A stretch of DNA of 64,000 nt from Psilocybe azurescens (taxonomy: Eukaryota; Basidiomycota; Agaricomycetes; Agaricales; Agrocybaceae). Within the stretch, counting starts at the first letter, position 1. Each line of letters starts with the position of its first letter. This document shows, piece by piece, positions 22,325-34,752 of the stretch. The notes under the pieces were generated by a model. It did not search any database. It saw nothing but the letters and a program-made list of their open reading frames with translations, and was not told the origin of the DNA. The stretch lies in NCBI GenBank assembly GCA_023853785.1, contig JAJIRX010000817.1:62001-126000 (forward strand), read 5' to 3'. Made by a program: the position numbers and the translations under genes.

Positions 22325-24145
22325 AACTGATGATCACGCCGAGAATACTTGCATTACGAGTCAGAGCAAGCAAAAGGCGACATCGGAAATTTCATCTGGA
22401 TACTTCTACCACATGGTTCTTTTAAAGCCCTTCCATAAATTGTCTTCCCCATCGCCCGCTCCGAGACTTGTAATATACCTGAGACAAGTACCAATATCTG
22501 TTGTCGATCCAGCGGCCTCATATGAATTAACATAAGTTGTGGAATCAATACTCCGGCCGGTGTAGATGAGAACAGGCGCCTCAAAAATCGAGCGCGTAAG
22601 TATTGAAGGAAATTTTGTCCTGCAGTTTGATTCAGAAACAGTCCTTTTTCAGAATTGGTCTCTAGTCGGACGTTATCCGAAATAAATCGAAGACTTGAGG
22701 GGTGATCATTTTCACGTAAGAAATCTGGCGACATTGTCATATCAGCCCACAATATGCAACTTGAAAATGGCACTGGTCCAAACCTAAGTTCGCCTCTACC
22801 CAAGCTTTGGCTATTGCAGTCGAAGAGAGTTCAATGACCATGATACCAAGTAGCCGAGCTTGAGAAGCCTCATACGCGTTATTATCTGGCGTGTCGTCAA
22901 TCCAGACTAAAAGAGGGGTACGCAATCCACGACCCGGTGTCGTGATTATTTCCGATTTCGGCAGTGAGATAGGCTTGAAACCTGCACCCCACGGACATAA
23001 TATTAGCGTCACAAGAGAGCATATCCGATATCATGAGCGTACCTTTCATATACCGATCAACAAACTGCTTCAATGTCGCGCCCTCCAATGCACGTGCAAG
23101 GTTATACGGTGTGATACCTCCGCAGTTGAACTCGTCCAATCGCATGATTATGCGATCGCAAGTCTTCTTTGGGAGACTCTCGTTAAATTCGTTATACCAT
23201 AACTGCAATCGTAATGCAAAAATGTCTACAGTCACGAAGTTGACCTTGTGACGGATCTTCAGACAGTATAAATGTGATAAAGAGTAATATGGATAGACCT
23301 TTACACCAATGAAGTCTTTCCAGAATGTTTTCGCATCTCCTTCTCCCATTTCTTCAAGCGGAACCAGAGTACTCGTGGACGCATCCGAGATGCCAAGTGA
23401 CTCAGTGAGGTCAGATAACGAATTTGGTGTTGAATCCTTCGCATGATCGCGGAAGTAACCAACCGCCGCAATGGCTGTAAGCAGAACAATGAGCTGGTTG
23501 CTGATATGCTTCTGGTCGTCCCTCAATTTCTGAATCTGGGCTCCAGGATTTATGAATGCTATAATTCTTTGCGATCTTTTATACTTCCAAACGACGAGGT
23601 GTTCCTTTGTCCGTTGCAAGGCATCGCCCACAGAGCGGATTGCTTGCGATAGTTCGATCTCTCCTGTCCCCTTGAATGTGGCTGATGAGAATGGCATAAG
23701 GATTTGGTGTATTTGTCCAACGCTCGAGGAAATCTGGACGAAGAGTTCCTCTTTTGTGCAAGCTGGTCGATCCATTGCGCGATGCTCATGCACAGTGTGC
23801 AGACTGTCGTGGCTGCTGAGATAACCTCCATTGGAATGTAGGTTCTGTCAAGTTGCGGAGAATGCTAACGGTCTCGACCATTATTGATGACTGTTTGTAA
23901 GATCCACTGGAGCATGGCGGGCAGTGCTGAGGCATAGTCACACAGTAAATGACATTGACAGGACCTGTGATATTTTTATTAGTAAGAGTTCTCAAAGAGT
24001 CGTACTTATTTTATACCCTAGAAATGTAGAGAGAAAAGGTATGAAAGAGCCTTGCGTTAATTATGCTTGGTTTACACACAAAACCTGGATGATAACCAAA
24101 GGAGGTTGGGTCCTCTTGCCCTTGATAATTTCTTCAATTAATCAT
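22325..24145. repeat. duplicated block A (about 1.8 kb, inverted copy at 41810-43625)
   Basis: This block is about 90% or more identical, by eye, to the reverse complement of 41810-43625. It spans a whole gene, its upstream non-coding region (past GGGTCCTCTTGCCC at about 24108-24121) and about 80 bp of 3' flank (to GATGATCACGCC / GATCTGATCGTCAG). The edges at 22325 and 24145 are where similarity fades. The two blocks lie about 18 kb apart in opposite orientation. Confidence 0.88.
22406..23831 (-). CDS. helical-bundle plus receiver-like domain protein, copy A
   Basis: The N-terminal 130 residues (MEVISAATTV...) are a predicted helical bundle with RTKEHLVVWKYKRSQRIIAF and DDQKHISNQLIVLLTAIA. 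I liken this to MLKL/HeLo-type N-terminal domains of fungal cell-death and STAND proteins. A middle helical segment follows (FWKDFIG... IMRLDEFNCGGITPYNL). The C-terminal domain carries LLVWIDDTPDNN, ELSSTAIAKAWVE, SLRFISDNVRLE, LIYTG and AGSTTD, which in order match the acidic pair, phospho-acceptor-region Asp and Thr/Ser sites of a bacterial receiver-like fold. Introns I place are about 22965-23042 (joining KG to FKPISLP) and about 22740-22798 (joining EAN to FLRE). The frame breaks at TTTT 23752-23755 and AAAAA 22583-22587; copy B has one more base at each. Confidence 0.72.
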
Positions 24146-24867
24146 AATGGCCAAAGAGAATTTGGATGTTTCATTTTTGTAAGATAGAATGGTGGTGGTC
24201 CGTGTCAAAGTGGGAATTGCATCAGGCTTATCCGAACTTACGAAGATCGTTTTGATTTTGAAAGTTCGCTGGGTCAGCCCCAAAATTGAACCGCCAGGCT
24301 GGCGACTGCTTGCTACCTCAGGAAACTCGTAGAAGCTCGTTGAATGCTAATGCGATTGCGCATGTGAGTTTACCTCGGTTTTGGTGGGAGTGACGCTGTC
24401 TAACCTATCACCGTGATCCATTTGTAGGAGCGTCAGTTGGCCCTCCTTTGCTCAGGCTTCTGACGCGCTCTGCTGCACAGGTAGTACTCACAAATATCTC
24501 CAAGGTTAACGTTGTTTCAATTAACAGCCAACTTTGCATTGTGGCAGGGGTCAGTACTTCTCATCCAAATTCAACAGTAAGCACCGCTAACCTATTCGGT
24601 CAATTAGGACGACTGGGTTCTTAATATTATCAATTATCATGGAGATTTTGGTTGAAACAAAAGATAAAAAATCGTGTCTACAGCTCAAAAACTCTTCGGA
24701 ACCAAACATGAACAGAAAATCTTGTAAACCAAGGGCGCACGTACATGAATTGAACCTTGATTTCAGATAGCAACTGGATATGAGCAATAAATACATCCTC
24801 GAGTCAAAAATACTGAGCAATAGACAAGCGTGCAGAGATGAACTCAGTAGTAACAAACAAAACAAGA
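24146..24867. other. intergenic, nothing supportable
   Basis: 3' flank of the transcription-factor gene and the distal upstream region of copy A. No motif-bearing frame. Confidence 0.4.
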
Positions 24868-27800
24868 TCACCCTTCTGTGTCCATAATTCCGCAATCGCG
24901 CATGAACGACATCCACCCAGCATCCATTCCACTCTCACTGGAAAGCCCCATCTCCACGACGTCAGCCAGATTGGCTTCATCTCCCGTCCATCCTGCGGTA
25001 GGAATGGCATATGCCGAATTTCCACTCACTAAGTCTATACCTGTTTGCATCCTACGGTCTGAATCCTGGCCCGCGCTATATGACCCCATAGACTGTCCTG
25101 AAAGAAGTCCGTAGCTCCCCAAACGTTGGAAATATGGCTGGGTATAACTGTGACCGGTATTTGCATTCGCAGCTGAAGAATAGACGTTCTCTCCAGTATA
25201 CGCGTTCAGCGCCGAACCTAGAGAAGCTGAGAAAGACAATCCATCCCCTCCTCCCCCGGCTGGACCCGAGGACGTCACGCGCTCCATACCACCACTATCC
25301 AAGCTGTTATCCGAATATGCTGAAAGGCCTGATCTTGACAGCACAGGAGAATTCGTGGTCACAAATGAGTTGAGCATTGACCAGTTTCTCGAAGGTCCAA
25401 CACCGGAACCGTATTGCTGAGGAAGTTGGAGCTGAGGGAACGCGTTCGCTGTTTGCTCTGTAGGCCGTCTTTGTGCATCATCAAAGGATGTTCTTGAGTC
25501 AGGGTAGGTGTCCATGTGTGACTGCACTGGCCCCCTGCGTCCACATTCTCAAGCCGTTGTTGGGCGTTGGCATTTCCTTGCAAAAGAGTCACCACTCCTG
25601 GAACAGACCCTCCACCTGAGCGTGGTGAGATGTTGGTCGTCGGACGAGGAGCCTCAGACCTCCTCGCGTTAACGCCAGACGGAACGGCCACTTCCCGCTG
25701 CTGTTCCCGCTGTTGTGTCCCCTGAGCCATCGCCCTCCTCACAGCATCCTGATTCAGATATGTAATTAATGAAGGGTGTACGTCTGGTAGCTCCAAGCCA
25801 TGTCCCAGCACCGCCGCGGCCTGGTGTCCTAATGTCGGCGAAGCATTTGCACTCGATGACGATTGCGACTGTGGAGAACTAACGCTTGATCCTGTGGTAA
25901 CGGACCCCGATGTCGAAGGCGATCTCCGATGCGCATTCAATTTGCCCTTTCTGCTCAGCAGTTTCATCTGTCCGCCGAAAATTGCAAGGTCGTCTTCGAT
26001 ATCTTCTGGATTGTCGAATGGGCCTTCAACAGGGCCTGTGGTCGACATTTGCTCATAAGTTCGCTTAGCCTTTTCCTGTAATTTCGATAATACACCCTAC
26101 AGCGTGCAGCGGTTACCTGCTGCTCACTAGAAACATGAAGAAAAAGGTACGAACCAAAGCGATCCTAGCTCTTGAAGATTGCGCCGCAGTTTTCTCAAAT
26201 AACGTTAGCGCCAGGTTAAAATCACGCATAGCGATGGACGCGATGCTGGAGTTTGGCGAACGAGTCACCACTGTTCCCACAATAACCTAACAAAAAAACA
26301 CCACGTCATTAGAGCCCCGTATCCAATGTACTGAAGACTCTGTGAACGTACAGCAGAGGAGAATGTATGGTTGATCAAGAACCACAGCCTCATCGCCATC
26401 GCCGCACACCTCTCGAAGAGATGTGCAGATGCCTTGATAATAACCGATGCACTTCGATACGCTGTCAAGAATGACGGAGCGAACGGGCTCAGCAGCGGGT
26501 TTGTAGGATAATCCAACATTGCTTGCGCGAAGAAGCTCCTGTGTAGGTAAAGCATGGCTGCAATAGATTAATATCAAGTCAATTGGACAGTTGATAAATC
26601 AGAGACGACGGTGATACTCAACTGACTGTCCTATGCTGACTAGCATAGAAGTCTCTCAACGAGAGCGAGCTTGAATTGAAGATCTCTGGTCCAACATCTC
26701 GCGTCACATAAGGATTAAACGAAGCAGGGAACGATATCTCCCTAATTTTCCTATCCAGATCAAGGACAGTATGATAGCTTGGTGACTTCGCTGTCAAAGT
26801 AGCGTCCGCAACAGAGTTGTATATGTTCTTGGCAAATTTATGCTTCATTCGCCAGACTACCGATATGCCCTTTTGTGTCAATGGCGACGAAGAAAAGATA
26901 AGTCAGAGAGGATAACTTACATCCTTCCTCATGCTCTGCAGCGCTACTTAGCGACGCATCGTCATCGAGAGGAAATTCGCAATCTACGTAAGAAAGATGA
27001 ATAGCCGGTGGTCGTCCAAGTGCAAGACTCTACATGTAGTCAGTCCATTTATTCAACCATCTTCGTCGCTATCTATACAGGGAGAGAAGAAGGTATAAGA
27101 TACTCACATGAGAAACATCCGCAGAGAACACTTCCCAGAACAGGTTTCTCCTCCGTTGGACAGTACTAGAATCCATGTTCCATCTCGCACTATCCCTGTC
27201 TGTGCGCAGAAATAGGACCAGAGTTATTGCCAATGACTTGACAGGATGTCAAAAATATCAACTCACGAAGGCCGATCTGCATTTTTAGGGTGGACACCGA
27301 TAAATCAGAAGTGGTTTAGACCGTCAAAGAAGTCACAGACTCACGCTTTGAGCTAGCTTGGCCGCGAAGCTCATAACACACCACTGCAAGCCACCGTTAG
27401 AATGTCATCAAGTCAAAGACCTGAAGCGGCCCACATACCGCGCTGTCCCGAGAGTATTTCTTCCCAGCCAGACTATGATACGTCGCCATAAGACCCATTG
27501 CCTGGACAGAGTCCATATTGGGACTGTCATAAACAGATCTTAACGACAGCGCCGCTCGTCCAAGATCGTAGTACCGTTCAGCCTCGGAGTTATAGGGAGG
27601 TCTGGTTAAATCCAACAGGCATCCCAGGGCAAAGATGAAGCAAAGTGTCGCTAGGGCATGAGGGCTTATGTGCTCCTCTTCGTTCCTACCACTCTGCGAC
27701 TGGTCCTGCGGTCCTCCTTGGTTACCGTTTGCTGCATCTCTATATATTGTGGGAAACAGTCCTTGGAGTAAGTCGTCTGCCTTGATGGGACGGAAGAAAA

Positions 27801-28839
27801 GTGATGCATGTTTAATGTACGAGTCGCATAGCTGTGACGCTCTTTCAGATGGTGGCAAGAAGGACTGAATTAGGTCTAATCCACGATAATTGGGTCGGCC
27901 TTTAGTGGCAAACGGGAACAGATTCGCTAATTTGTCGACTTCAAAGAACGTTTCGCGGTTTGTGTCTTTGTCCTCGTCTTCAGATCCTTCTGCTTCCTCG
28001 CCCGCCCTCTACGAGGACTGATCCATCAAGAATGATAATAGTAGTATAGAGAAGAGACGTACCATCATCAACGTCTGAACAGTACCTCGTGAGACGGATG
28101 CTCAATAGGATTACAGACAGCGACATTACCTCTGAGCCCGCAGAGCCTCCAAAGTACTGTATCTCACCCGAACTCCCGAGCGTTAATGTGCCGAGGGCGT
28201 CAATCGACTTATTGGTGGAGTTATCCTCATCGGCATCACTAGCCGATGCCTGACGAGGGTTAATGGCTTCCGATCCAAATTTGATCTTCAACAACTCGTC
28301 GGTAAGAAGCGGATGTCTCTGGTCTGTCACTGTCGACTGGAGAATAGCAAGCGCATCTTCGAGTTGTCGGATCCTATTGCTCATTTCGTAGATCTTGTCG
28401 TGTAATTGCTGAGTATCCGCCAGAATAAACCTGCCAAAACCTTCAATTTAGCAGGAGGGGCCGCGGCGAGCGGACAGCTGCACCCACCGAGTGCCTTGGC
28501 CTGCTGCCAAAATTCCTAGAATACAACATATTCGAGCGCTCTGAGTCCTACGTCATACAAGGTCCACGTACCGAGGGGACAAATGCTCTCGCAGCCTCTT
28601 CTAAAGCATGATCCGCACGGTAGCTTTTTATCGCACCGCAGCTTCAATCGTCGACATTCCGCGCAAGAAAGCTCTCCTGAGTGTCGGAATGAAGACTTGA
28701 TTCTTAGACTTCCTTCGCCATATCACACGACTCGAGGCTTACCTAGAAGTCGCTTACGATCAATGTCCTTCAGCTCTTCCTCCGTGAGCTTCTTCTGCGT
28801 CCTTCGAGGCGAAATTACTCTAGTAGTGTCCACTGGCAT
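24868..28839 (-). CDS. Zn2Cys6 fungal transcription factor
   Basis: ATG at 28839 gives MPVDTTRVISPRRTQKKLT. After an intron comes the binuclear zinc cluster ELSCAECRRLKLRCDKKLPC-GSCFRRGCESICP, with all six Cys. A coiled-coil-like segment follows (SNRIRQLEDALAILQ). The fungal-specific transcription factor domain spans about 27858-26265, with SERASQLCDSYIKHASLFFRPI, FALGCLLDL, a segment with AMGLMATYHSLAGKKYS, then ASVIIKASAHLFERCAAMAMRLWFLINHTFSS. The long C-terminus is Ser/Gly/Gln-rich and acidic near the stop (ADVVEMGLSSES...), typical of an activation region. About 1,000 aa, many small exons. It acts in the nucleus; target genes cannot be told. A one-base loss at CCCCC 25531-25535 splits the C-terminal frame. 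Confidence 0.88.
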
Positions 28840-29311
28840 CGCATTGAAAGTTGGCCTGTGGGCTCAGTTATCGATCAGATCGCATGCCTAGGGTTCCTAG
28901 GAATTTATCCCCGCGATGTGTAACACCACTGTATTGCCTCGGTTCTTCCCACACCCTCCAATTTGTCCTAGTTTGGATTATGAAAGCCTGGCGATGATGC
29001 AGCATGCTCCTGTGATCTCTTTCTCTGCCATAAAAATCCAATCAAACTTTACTTATAATTTTAGGAACTGCACTGCGTAATCACCAACGCCGAATGAAGA
29101 CTTTGCAAGGGCAATATCAATGAGTAGTCATAGAGAACCTCAAAGTCAGCAGAAAGGACTTCGATGATGAACGAGTTCATAACATTGAATAAACGTGACT
29201 GTGAAGGCTCACAAGTTTATAGACATTTGTTATCTGGAATCACAGGCTGTCGAATTGAACATTAGAGAACATGTGGCTACTCAGAGCCAGAATAACGAAA
29301 CGGAAGCAACA
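28840..29311. other. intergenic between two minus-strand genes
   Basis: Upstream region of the Zn2Cys6 gene, then the 3' flank of the coiled-coil gene. Nothing else seen. Confidence 0.4.
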
Positions 29312-32300
29312 CTACTTCCTTTTTTTCTGTTTTGATTTGGCACCGCCTTCCAGGGTAGAGGCCTATTCAGAATAACAGTATTTCAGAGCGTTCAGAAAAG
29401 ATAGAGTATTCTCAAAACAAGGCAGACCTTCTTCCTAGTAACAGGTGAAGGGCCAGATAATTGAACGGTTACGGGCTTGGGTGGAGCAATCGTGATCTTC
29501 TAGCACAAGGAAAAGAGAGATAACGTCAATACATAATCAAGAAAACGTCGACGACACTCGCCGTGCGCCTCTTCGATGGGTTCGGCTCATCCACTGCCGA
29601 AGGTGGAGGAGAACGGGTACGCTTTTGACCGGATCCAATTCCGGGCGCCGAGTCTTCTGTGAGACGGCTCAGCTCAGAAAGTGCGATATCGTCCTCAGAG
29701 TCCGCATTGGCGTGTAACATATTGGCATTTGGAACCTTATGGTAGCCAGGGCCAGAAGGTTTGGTCAAGGGGTGGAAATAGACGTGGGAGCCAAAGAACG
29801 TTCAACTGAACTGACGGGAAAGGGTCTTTTCCCATTGTGAGGCCCGACGAGGTTTTCTTTGTTTGCGTCATTCTGAAAAAGGGGGTTAACCATAACTAGA
29901 GATGACGTGTGCAGAGATTTACCGTGTCTGCAGGACTAGACGAGACCCAAGGTTTGAATCCGACAATAGACTTATTGCCAGAGCCAGTCTGTGATTCTTT
30001 CTCTTTCTCTTTGAGAAGGCGTGCGATGGTCCCCTGCAGTTCAGCGATCTTAATTTTGAGGTCGTCAACCATGTGCTGGCGCTAAGATACGTAGATCGTA
30101 AAATTTCAAATTCGAAAGATTGATGATCACACATACCCTGCGTAGCTCATTGTCCTTCTTCACAACACCCTCGGCATGAATGTGTTCTGCTTCATCCATG
30201 AGGAGGCCCACCAGTTCTTTCTCTGCGTCCGTCTACGTAGCCACAGACATGGATGACTTGTGTTCCAAGGTCACAAGTAGACTCACTAAAATTCCGCCCT
30301 TGTACCGTACCACGATTTCGTCTGCCGCCTTAACCAGGTGTGCATTCTTGCATGCTAATTCCTCTATCAGAGTGCGATCAGCTTCGGAGCGCTCACCAGA
30401 CTCCAGCCGGCTTGAAATTTCCGAACGGGCCGCGAGTTCCTTTGCAGCTACGAGCTCGTCTGCGACTTTCACCAGTTTGGCCTTCGTTTGTCTTAGATCC
30501 TCAGTGGCACTATCAAGCCGGGCCTGTGCTACAGAAGCTGTTTTCTCGGTAGCTATGACACGGTTCTCCTGTGCTTTGGCCAGAGAATTACCCCCTTCCT
30601 CCAAGTTCTTCAGAGAGGATTGCGTCAAAGAGAGTTGCTTCGACAATGAGGTCTAAAATAGAAATATTCGAAGATCAAACATCTGTATAAAGTTGTTGTT
30701 AAGAAAATACTCACCAGGCGTTCCTAAATATGTCTGATCGTTTGATTAGTTGCAAAAGGCCCAGGGTTCGGTTTACACACCTTCGAAACAGCGCACTCTT
30801 CTTTATATCGGAATAGTTCAATGCTCTGAACATTAAGACGTTCCTAATGTCACGACGTTACACTGAATTCTGCACAGACAGGAGAACTAAGACCTTTAAC
30901 CCGCTGGATTCTCCCTCGAGTCTGACGTTTACACACTTCAGTCGACGGATGAGTGCAAATAATGAAAAATCTCACTTATTATAAAGGTCTTTAGCATCGT
31001 CTTTCGCTTTAGTTAGCTCGTGGACAAGCCCCTTAACGTCGTTCCTTGATTTTTCAAGTGAGTCTTCCAAACGTGCATTGAACGAGAGCCTTGTCGATAA
31101 GTGCTGTCAGTTCCAAAATATCAATCTAAAGAAGCAGACGTTGCTTTGCTCACAATTGAGAATTCGCCTTCTCGGACTCATGGACTTCCGCCCGTAACTC
31201 CTTCACGTCATTTTTCAAGCCGGATATTTCGTTATTGAGCAAGGAACATTTTTGCTCCATTATTTCGAGGGGAACGCAGCCATCGGATTCGCGCTGTACT
31301 TTATCAAGGGACTCTTGCAGATGCTGATTACGTAAGAGCCTGGTAGGAGAGTTTCAACTTGGGTTCGCTAGAAAATCAGACGTCACTCACATTTCAGCGT
31401 TAGCTTTTTCAGCTTCATTGACCCTCTCATGTAGCACCGTTTCTGTTCCTCGGGCCAATTTCTGCAAGGTGCCGTATTTCTCTTGAAGCCTGCAGCATGG
31501 GATTGAAGGCGAATGGGAACGATGACGAGAGGTAAAACTAACTCATGTAAGTTCGATTGCAACATGTCCACTTCTACTTCCAGTCCACGTATTTGAGTTT
31601 GTAGGTGGATATTCCTGAAAGGGATATCGTGATTATGGAGCACTAAAGAGCGTTCTGTCCGATGACTTACGGATCTCTAGTTTGCAATTCAACAATTTTC
31701 TCTGACAAGTCTTTCTTCGATTCGGCAAGGCTGTCTGGGCTAAGCGGCGAAGAGGTGCAGACAATTAAACAGCTCTCACAGTGCTCGTAATTCGGCTTTA
31801 GATTCGGTCAGGGCTTTGACCTCAATCCTGGTGGATGCAAGATCCCTGTCTCGTGTGTTGATCGCGCTTTGAAAAGCGAGAAGATCTGAAGCGATTCTAG
31901 GGATATGGTTTATTAGTATGCCACGACAAAGTCTCGAGCGGACATACGCGTCTTTCTCTGTTCGCACGGCCTGCAGCTCCAAGTTTTGCGTTTCTCGGGC
32001 CCTTTGAGCGCTTTCCAGCCTAAACGCATGTTCAGTACGCAGCATTCCAGTCAAGAGGTCCATGAGTACTGGGACAACGCCGACTCTAATTTTGCTTCGA
32101 TGGAGGCAGCATCGGCAAGAGCATCGATCGATTCTTTCTCCCTGATTGAGATTCTTTCGGAGATGGTGTTCATAGATTCCTCTGAAAAAGTGGAGCGTAA
32201 GTAGAGCATTCTTAACAACGTCTGTAGACGGAAACCCGTACCGACAGCCAAAAGCTTTTCAAATTGAATTCGTTCTTCTTGCCGCGCAGCCACCAAGTCT

Positions 32301-33694
32301 TTTAGCGCCCCCGTTTTTCTTCTTCTAGTTCCTTGATTCTTTCTTGCGCGTCGCATAATTGCGATCCCATGTGATGGAGCTTGTCGCGAAGCATGTCATT
32401 AACTTGATGAGCTGGAACAAGGCGTTAGAACCGATCCGGGGAATAGCAAAATATCACCAGACGTACAGGAAGACAAATCTTTTGCAAGTCCTGCGAGAAC
32501 GTCTTTCGTTTCCGTTGAACGGACTAAGGTCGTTTCGTCGTCCAGCATAGGGGCTAGTGCTTCATAGAGCGTGAGCTCTGCACTCTGTCAAAGTCTACAG
32601 GATACTAGGTTACCTGCAAGGCCTTGTTTTGCGAGTTTTTTCGTCTCGGCCGCCTCGGAAACGAGATCCCAAACGTGCCTCTGTGAAGTGTCGTATGCAG
32701 CCTTCAGTTCTTTGAATGAATCTGCGAGCTCAGTATATCTGTGGTCGAGCCAGTCTTTAGCGTTAACGCGATGGAGAAACAGAGAAAGCCTACGAGGCCG
32801 ATATCTTGACGAAACCGGACTTCAGCGTTTCTGTTCCTGTTGCCAACTTCTGTCTTACTGCCTTCTCTTGGTTGAACGCTTCCGTGAGAAGTGTGTGCTT
32901 TTCCGAGACCTCGGACAATGCAGACTTGACCTCTGAAAGGCGGCCAGCAGTCGACGCAAGTTCGGTTTCTTTGACTACCAGTTTTTCCCTCGCTGTCGCT
33001 AACGACGGTCGTAATGTCCTCAATTCCGAAGAATCTGCTTCGCCTTGTCGCCTTGCGTCGTTGAGCCTTGAACGACAGTGTGCAAGCTCCCGAGCCGCCT
33101 GGTTATAGTTGAGTTGCATTCGTTCGGCTTCGTTTCTCAACTCTTCAATGTCAGATGTTGTGGAACGAAAATGAGATATCTACAAGCGATGATCATTCAG
33201 AGCCTTGTAGAATGTTTTATTACGCACCCCAGGACTCGTTCTGTCAGCCTTCCGAGCGGGAGTAGTATGGATAGTTAGGGGCCTCTGATAAGATGTCATC
33301 TGAGGGGTTCCAATGAACCGCCGAGGCTGAATATATGCGCGTTCCGGGGATGCGGAGGATCGATAACATGGTGATGAACCCCTATCAGTACAATCTGGTG
33401 TCAAATTTGCACTATCCGATCGAGCATGCAAACTGCACCATTTGTTTTCTCTTCTTCGCCTCTTTGAGGATTCATTGGGGTCAAATTTCTATGTGAATTA
33501 GCCAGTAACGATGTCAGTGAGATCCTTGGGGTTTTATTCGAGTCGTAGAATGCTGTATTGCTAGGCTGTTCCGGGTGGCCGTTGGTTCGTTTGCTGTCAA
33601 GAAGTCCTCGACTTTGATTCATGGAAAATAGCTTGGGATTTCCGTCATTTTCTTTAAGCTTTGGTGGATTCGGATTGAGGTGATTATTAGACAT
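29312..33694 (-). CDS. long coiled-coil protein with disordered basic ends
   Basis: ATG 33694 starts a polar N-terminus (MSNNHLNPNPPKLKEN...) of about 150 residues, with SP/TP-type sites such as TTPARKADRTSPG. Most of the rest is heptad-rich alpha-helix, from ELRNEAERMQLNYNQAAREL (about 33140) through EVSEKHTLLTEAFNQEKAVRQ, CDAQERIKELEEEK, RTEHAFRLESAQRARETQN and LVKVADELVAAKELAARSE (about 30400). The C-terminus is acidic, then basic, with PNPSKRRTA and KSKQKKRK as likely nuclear-localisation signals, ending at 29312. Very many short exons (50-200 bp). This layout (disordered Ser/Pro head, central rod, basic nuclear tail) suits a structural nuclear or spindle/synaptonemal rod, but I cannot name it. 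One-base losses at AAA 33430-33432 and CCCCC 32308-32312 interrupt the frame. Confidence 0.7.
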
Positions 33695-33804
33695 GATTCA
33701 AGAATGTTTTTTTATTAAGAAATCAAGAAAAAAAGGTCATAAGGGGGACTGCGAGGTGATTGTCAAGGGTCAAAGTTCCGCGAGGACCGACGCGTACATT
33801 ATCT

Positions 33805-34040
33805 TGCCCTAAACACGATCACATGACATATTGAACTCCGCCATTAACACCGAGGAGCTCTGAAGAAACCAGGCCAAGTTGTGCTTCGTCTCCTTTCGTT
33901 CTTTTTAACACGATTCGTACCCAGGGCCTCGATATATTGCAAGATACTGAATTTTTTAAAATACTGTATCTCACCATTGCGAGGACTTAGGACAGATATG
34001 AGAGCCCTCAATTTATTGAATATCAAGCACTTTCGGCCAG
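33805..34040. pseudogene. relic fragments similar to the neighbouring glyoxal oxidase gene
   Basis: Two short matches to the downstream glyoxal oxidase locus lie in the same order and orientation. 33808-33845 (CCTAAACACGATCACATGAC...) resembles 34507-34545 in that gene's upstream region. 33948-34035 (AAAATACTGTATCTCA...GCGAGGAC, then TTTATTGAATATC) resembles 36222-36300, which spans the exon coding DGKILCLNGARTG and its following intron. Insertions and stops make it non-coding. The pieces look like remains of a tandem copy. Confidence 0.6.
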
Positions 34041-34752
34041 AAATAAACGGCAGCTAGCAACTTGCACCCGCATGTGACGGTTCAGTCCTCTTCTATTGCA
34101 GTTTCTAGATGACTGTAAGAAGTGGATTAATGAAAGGCGCCGAGTATGCCATTTGGTGGACCTTCAAGTTAGTGTATTTATTCTTCCTAGATTATTTCTC
34201 TTGCGTTTTCCCGTTTATCCATTATATTGTGTCCGGTTCACTCTCATAAACATTCATGGTTTTCTAAACTAGTCACAATACAATGGACTTCCTCCGCTAA
34301 GCCTACTATGATTGACAGGCGAGTATTATGCTTTATTCTTTTCCTTTTCACTCGCACGAATTGTAGATTGTCCATTCCTATGCGTCAGATCCTTCTATAC
34401 AATGTATCCCAGCCTCATTTTTTTAATCATGAGTTTATAATGTCATTTCTCATACTAAATCTTCCCATATTTCTTAATGGACTAAGTAAATTTACCAGTC
34501 TTTCCCAAACTAACCCTAAACACGATCATGTGATATTGAATGTCCGCCGTCACGCGTCAACGCTCTCGCCAAAAATCCAAGCCCGGTTCTTCTTCATATA
34601 CCCCTTAGGCTCTTTTTTCTCTTTCGTAAGGTGCCCAAATCGTCGCACCTAACACCTATCCCCCATAGTCATACAGTATTGCTTTATAATATACGGAGGG
34701 TGCCTAATTCTGTTTATACCTATTTCGTTTCTTCCATTCCGATTCGCACATC
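34041..34752 (+). promoter_or_regulatory. upstream region of glyoxal oxidase, divergent from the coiled-coil gene
   Basis: AT-rich, with no supported gene. It is the plus-strand promoter side of glyoxal oxidase; together with 33695-34040 it separates two divergently transcribed genes. The repeated segment at 34507-34545 lies here. No defined operator can be named. Confidence 0.4.

Noticed and set aside
28583..28891. 102-codon plus-strand frame
   Set aside because: Antisense to the Zn2Cys6 cluster exon, which has all six conserved cysteines on the minus strand.
30180..30656. 158-codon plus-strand frame rich in Ser/Ala/Arg
   Set aside because: It is the antisense of a coiled-coil exon. The Ser/Ala/Arg pattern is what the complement of Glu/Lys/Leu heptads gives.
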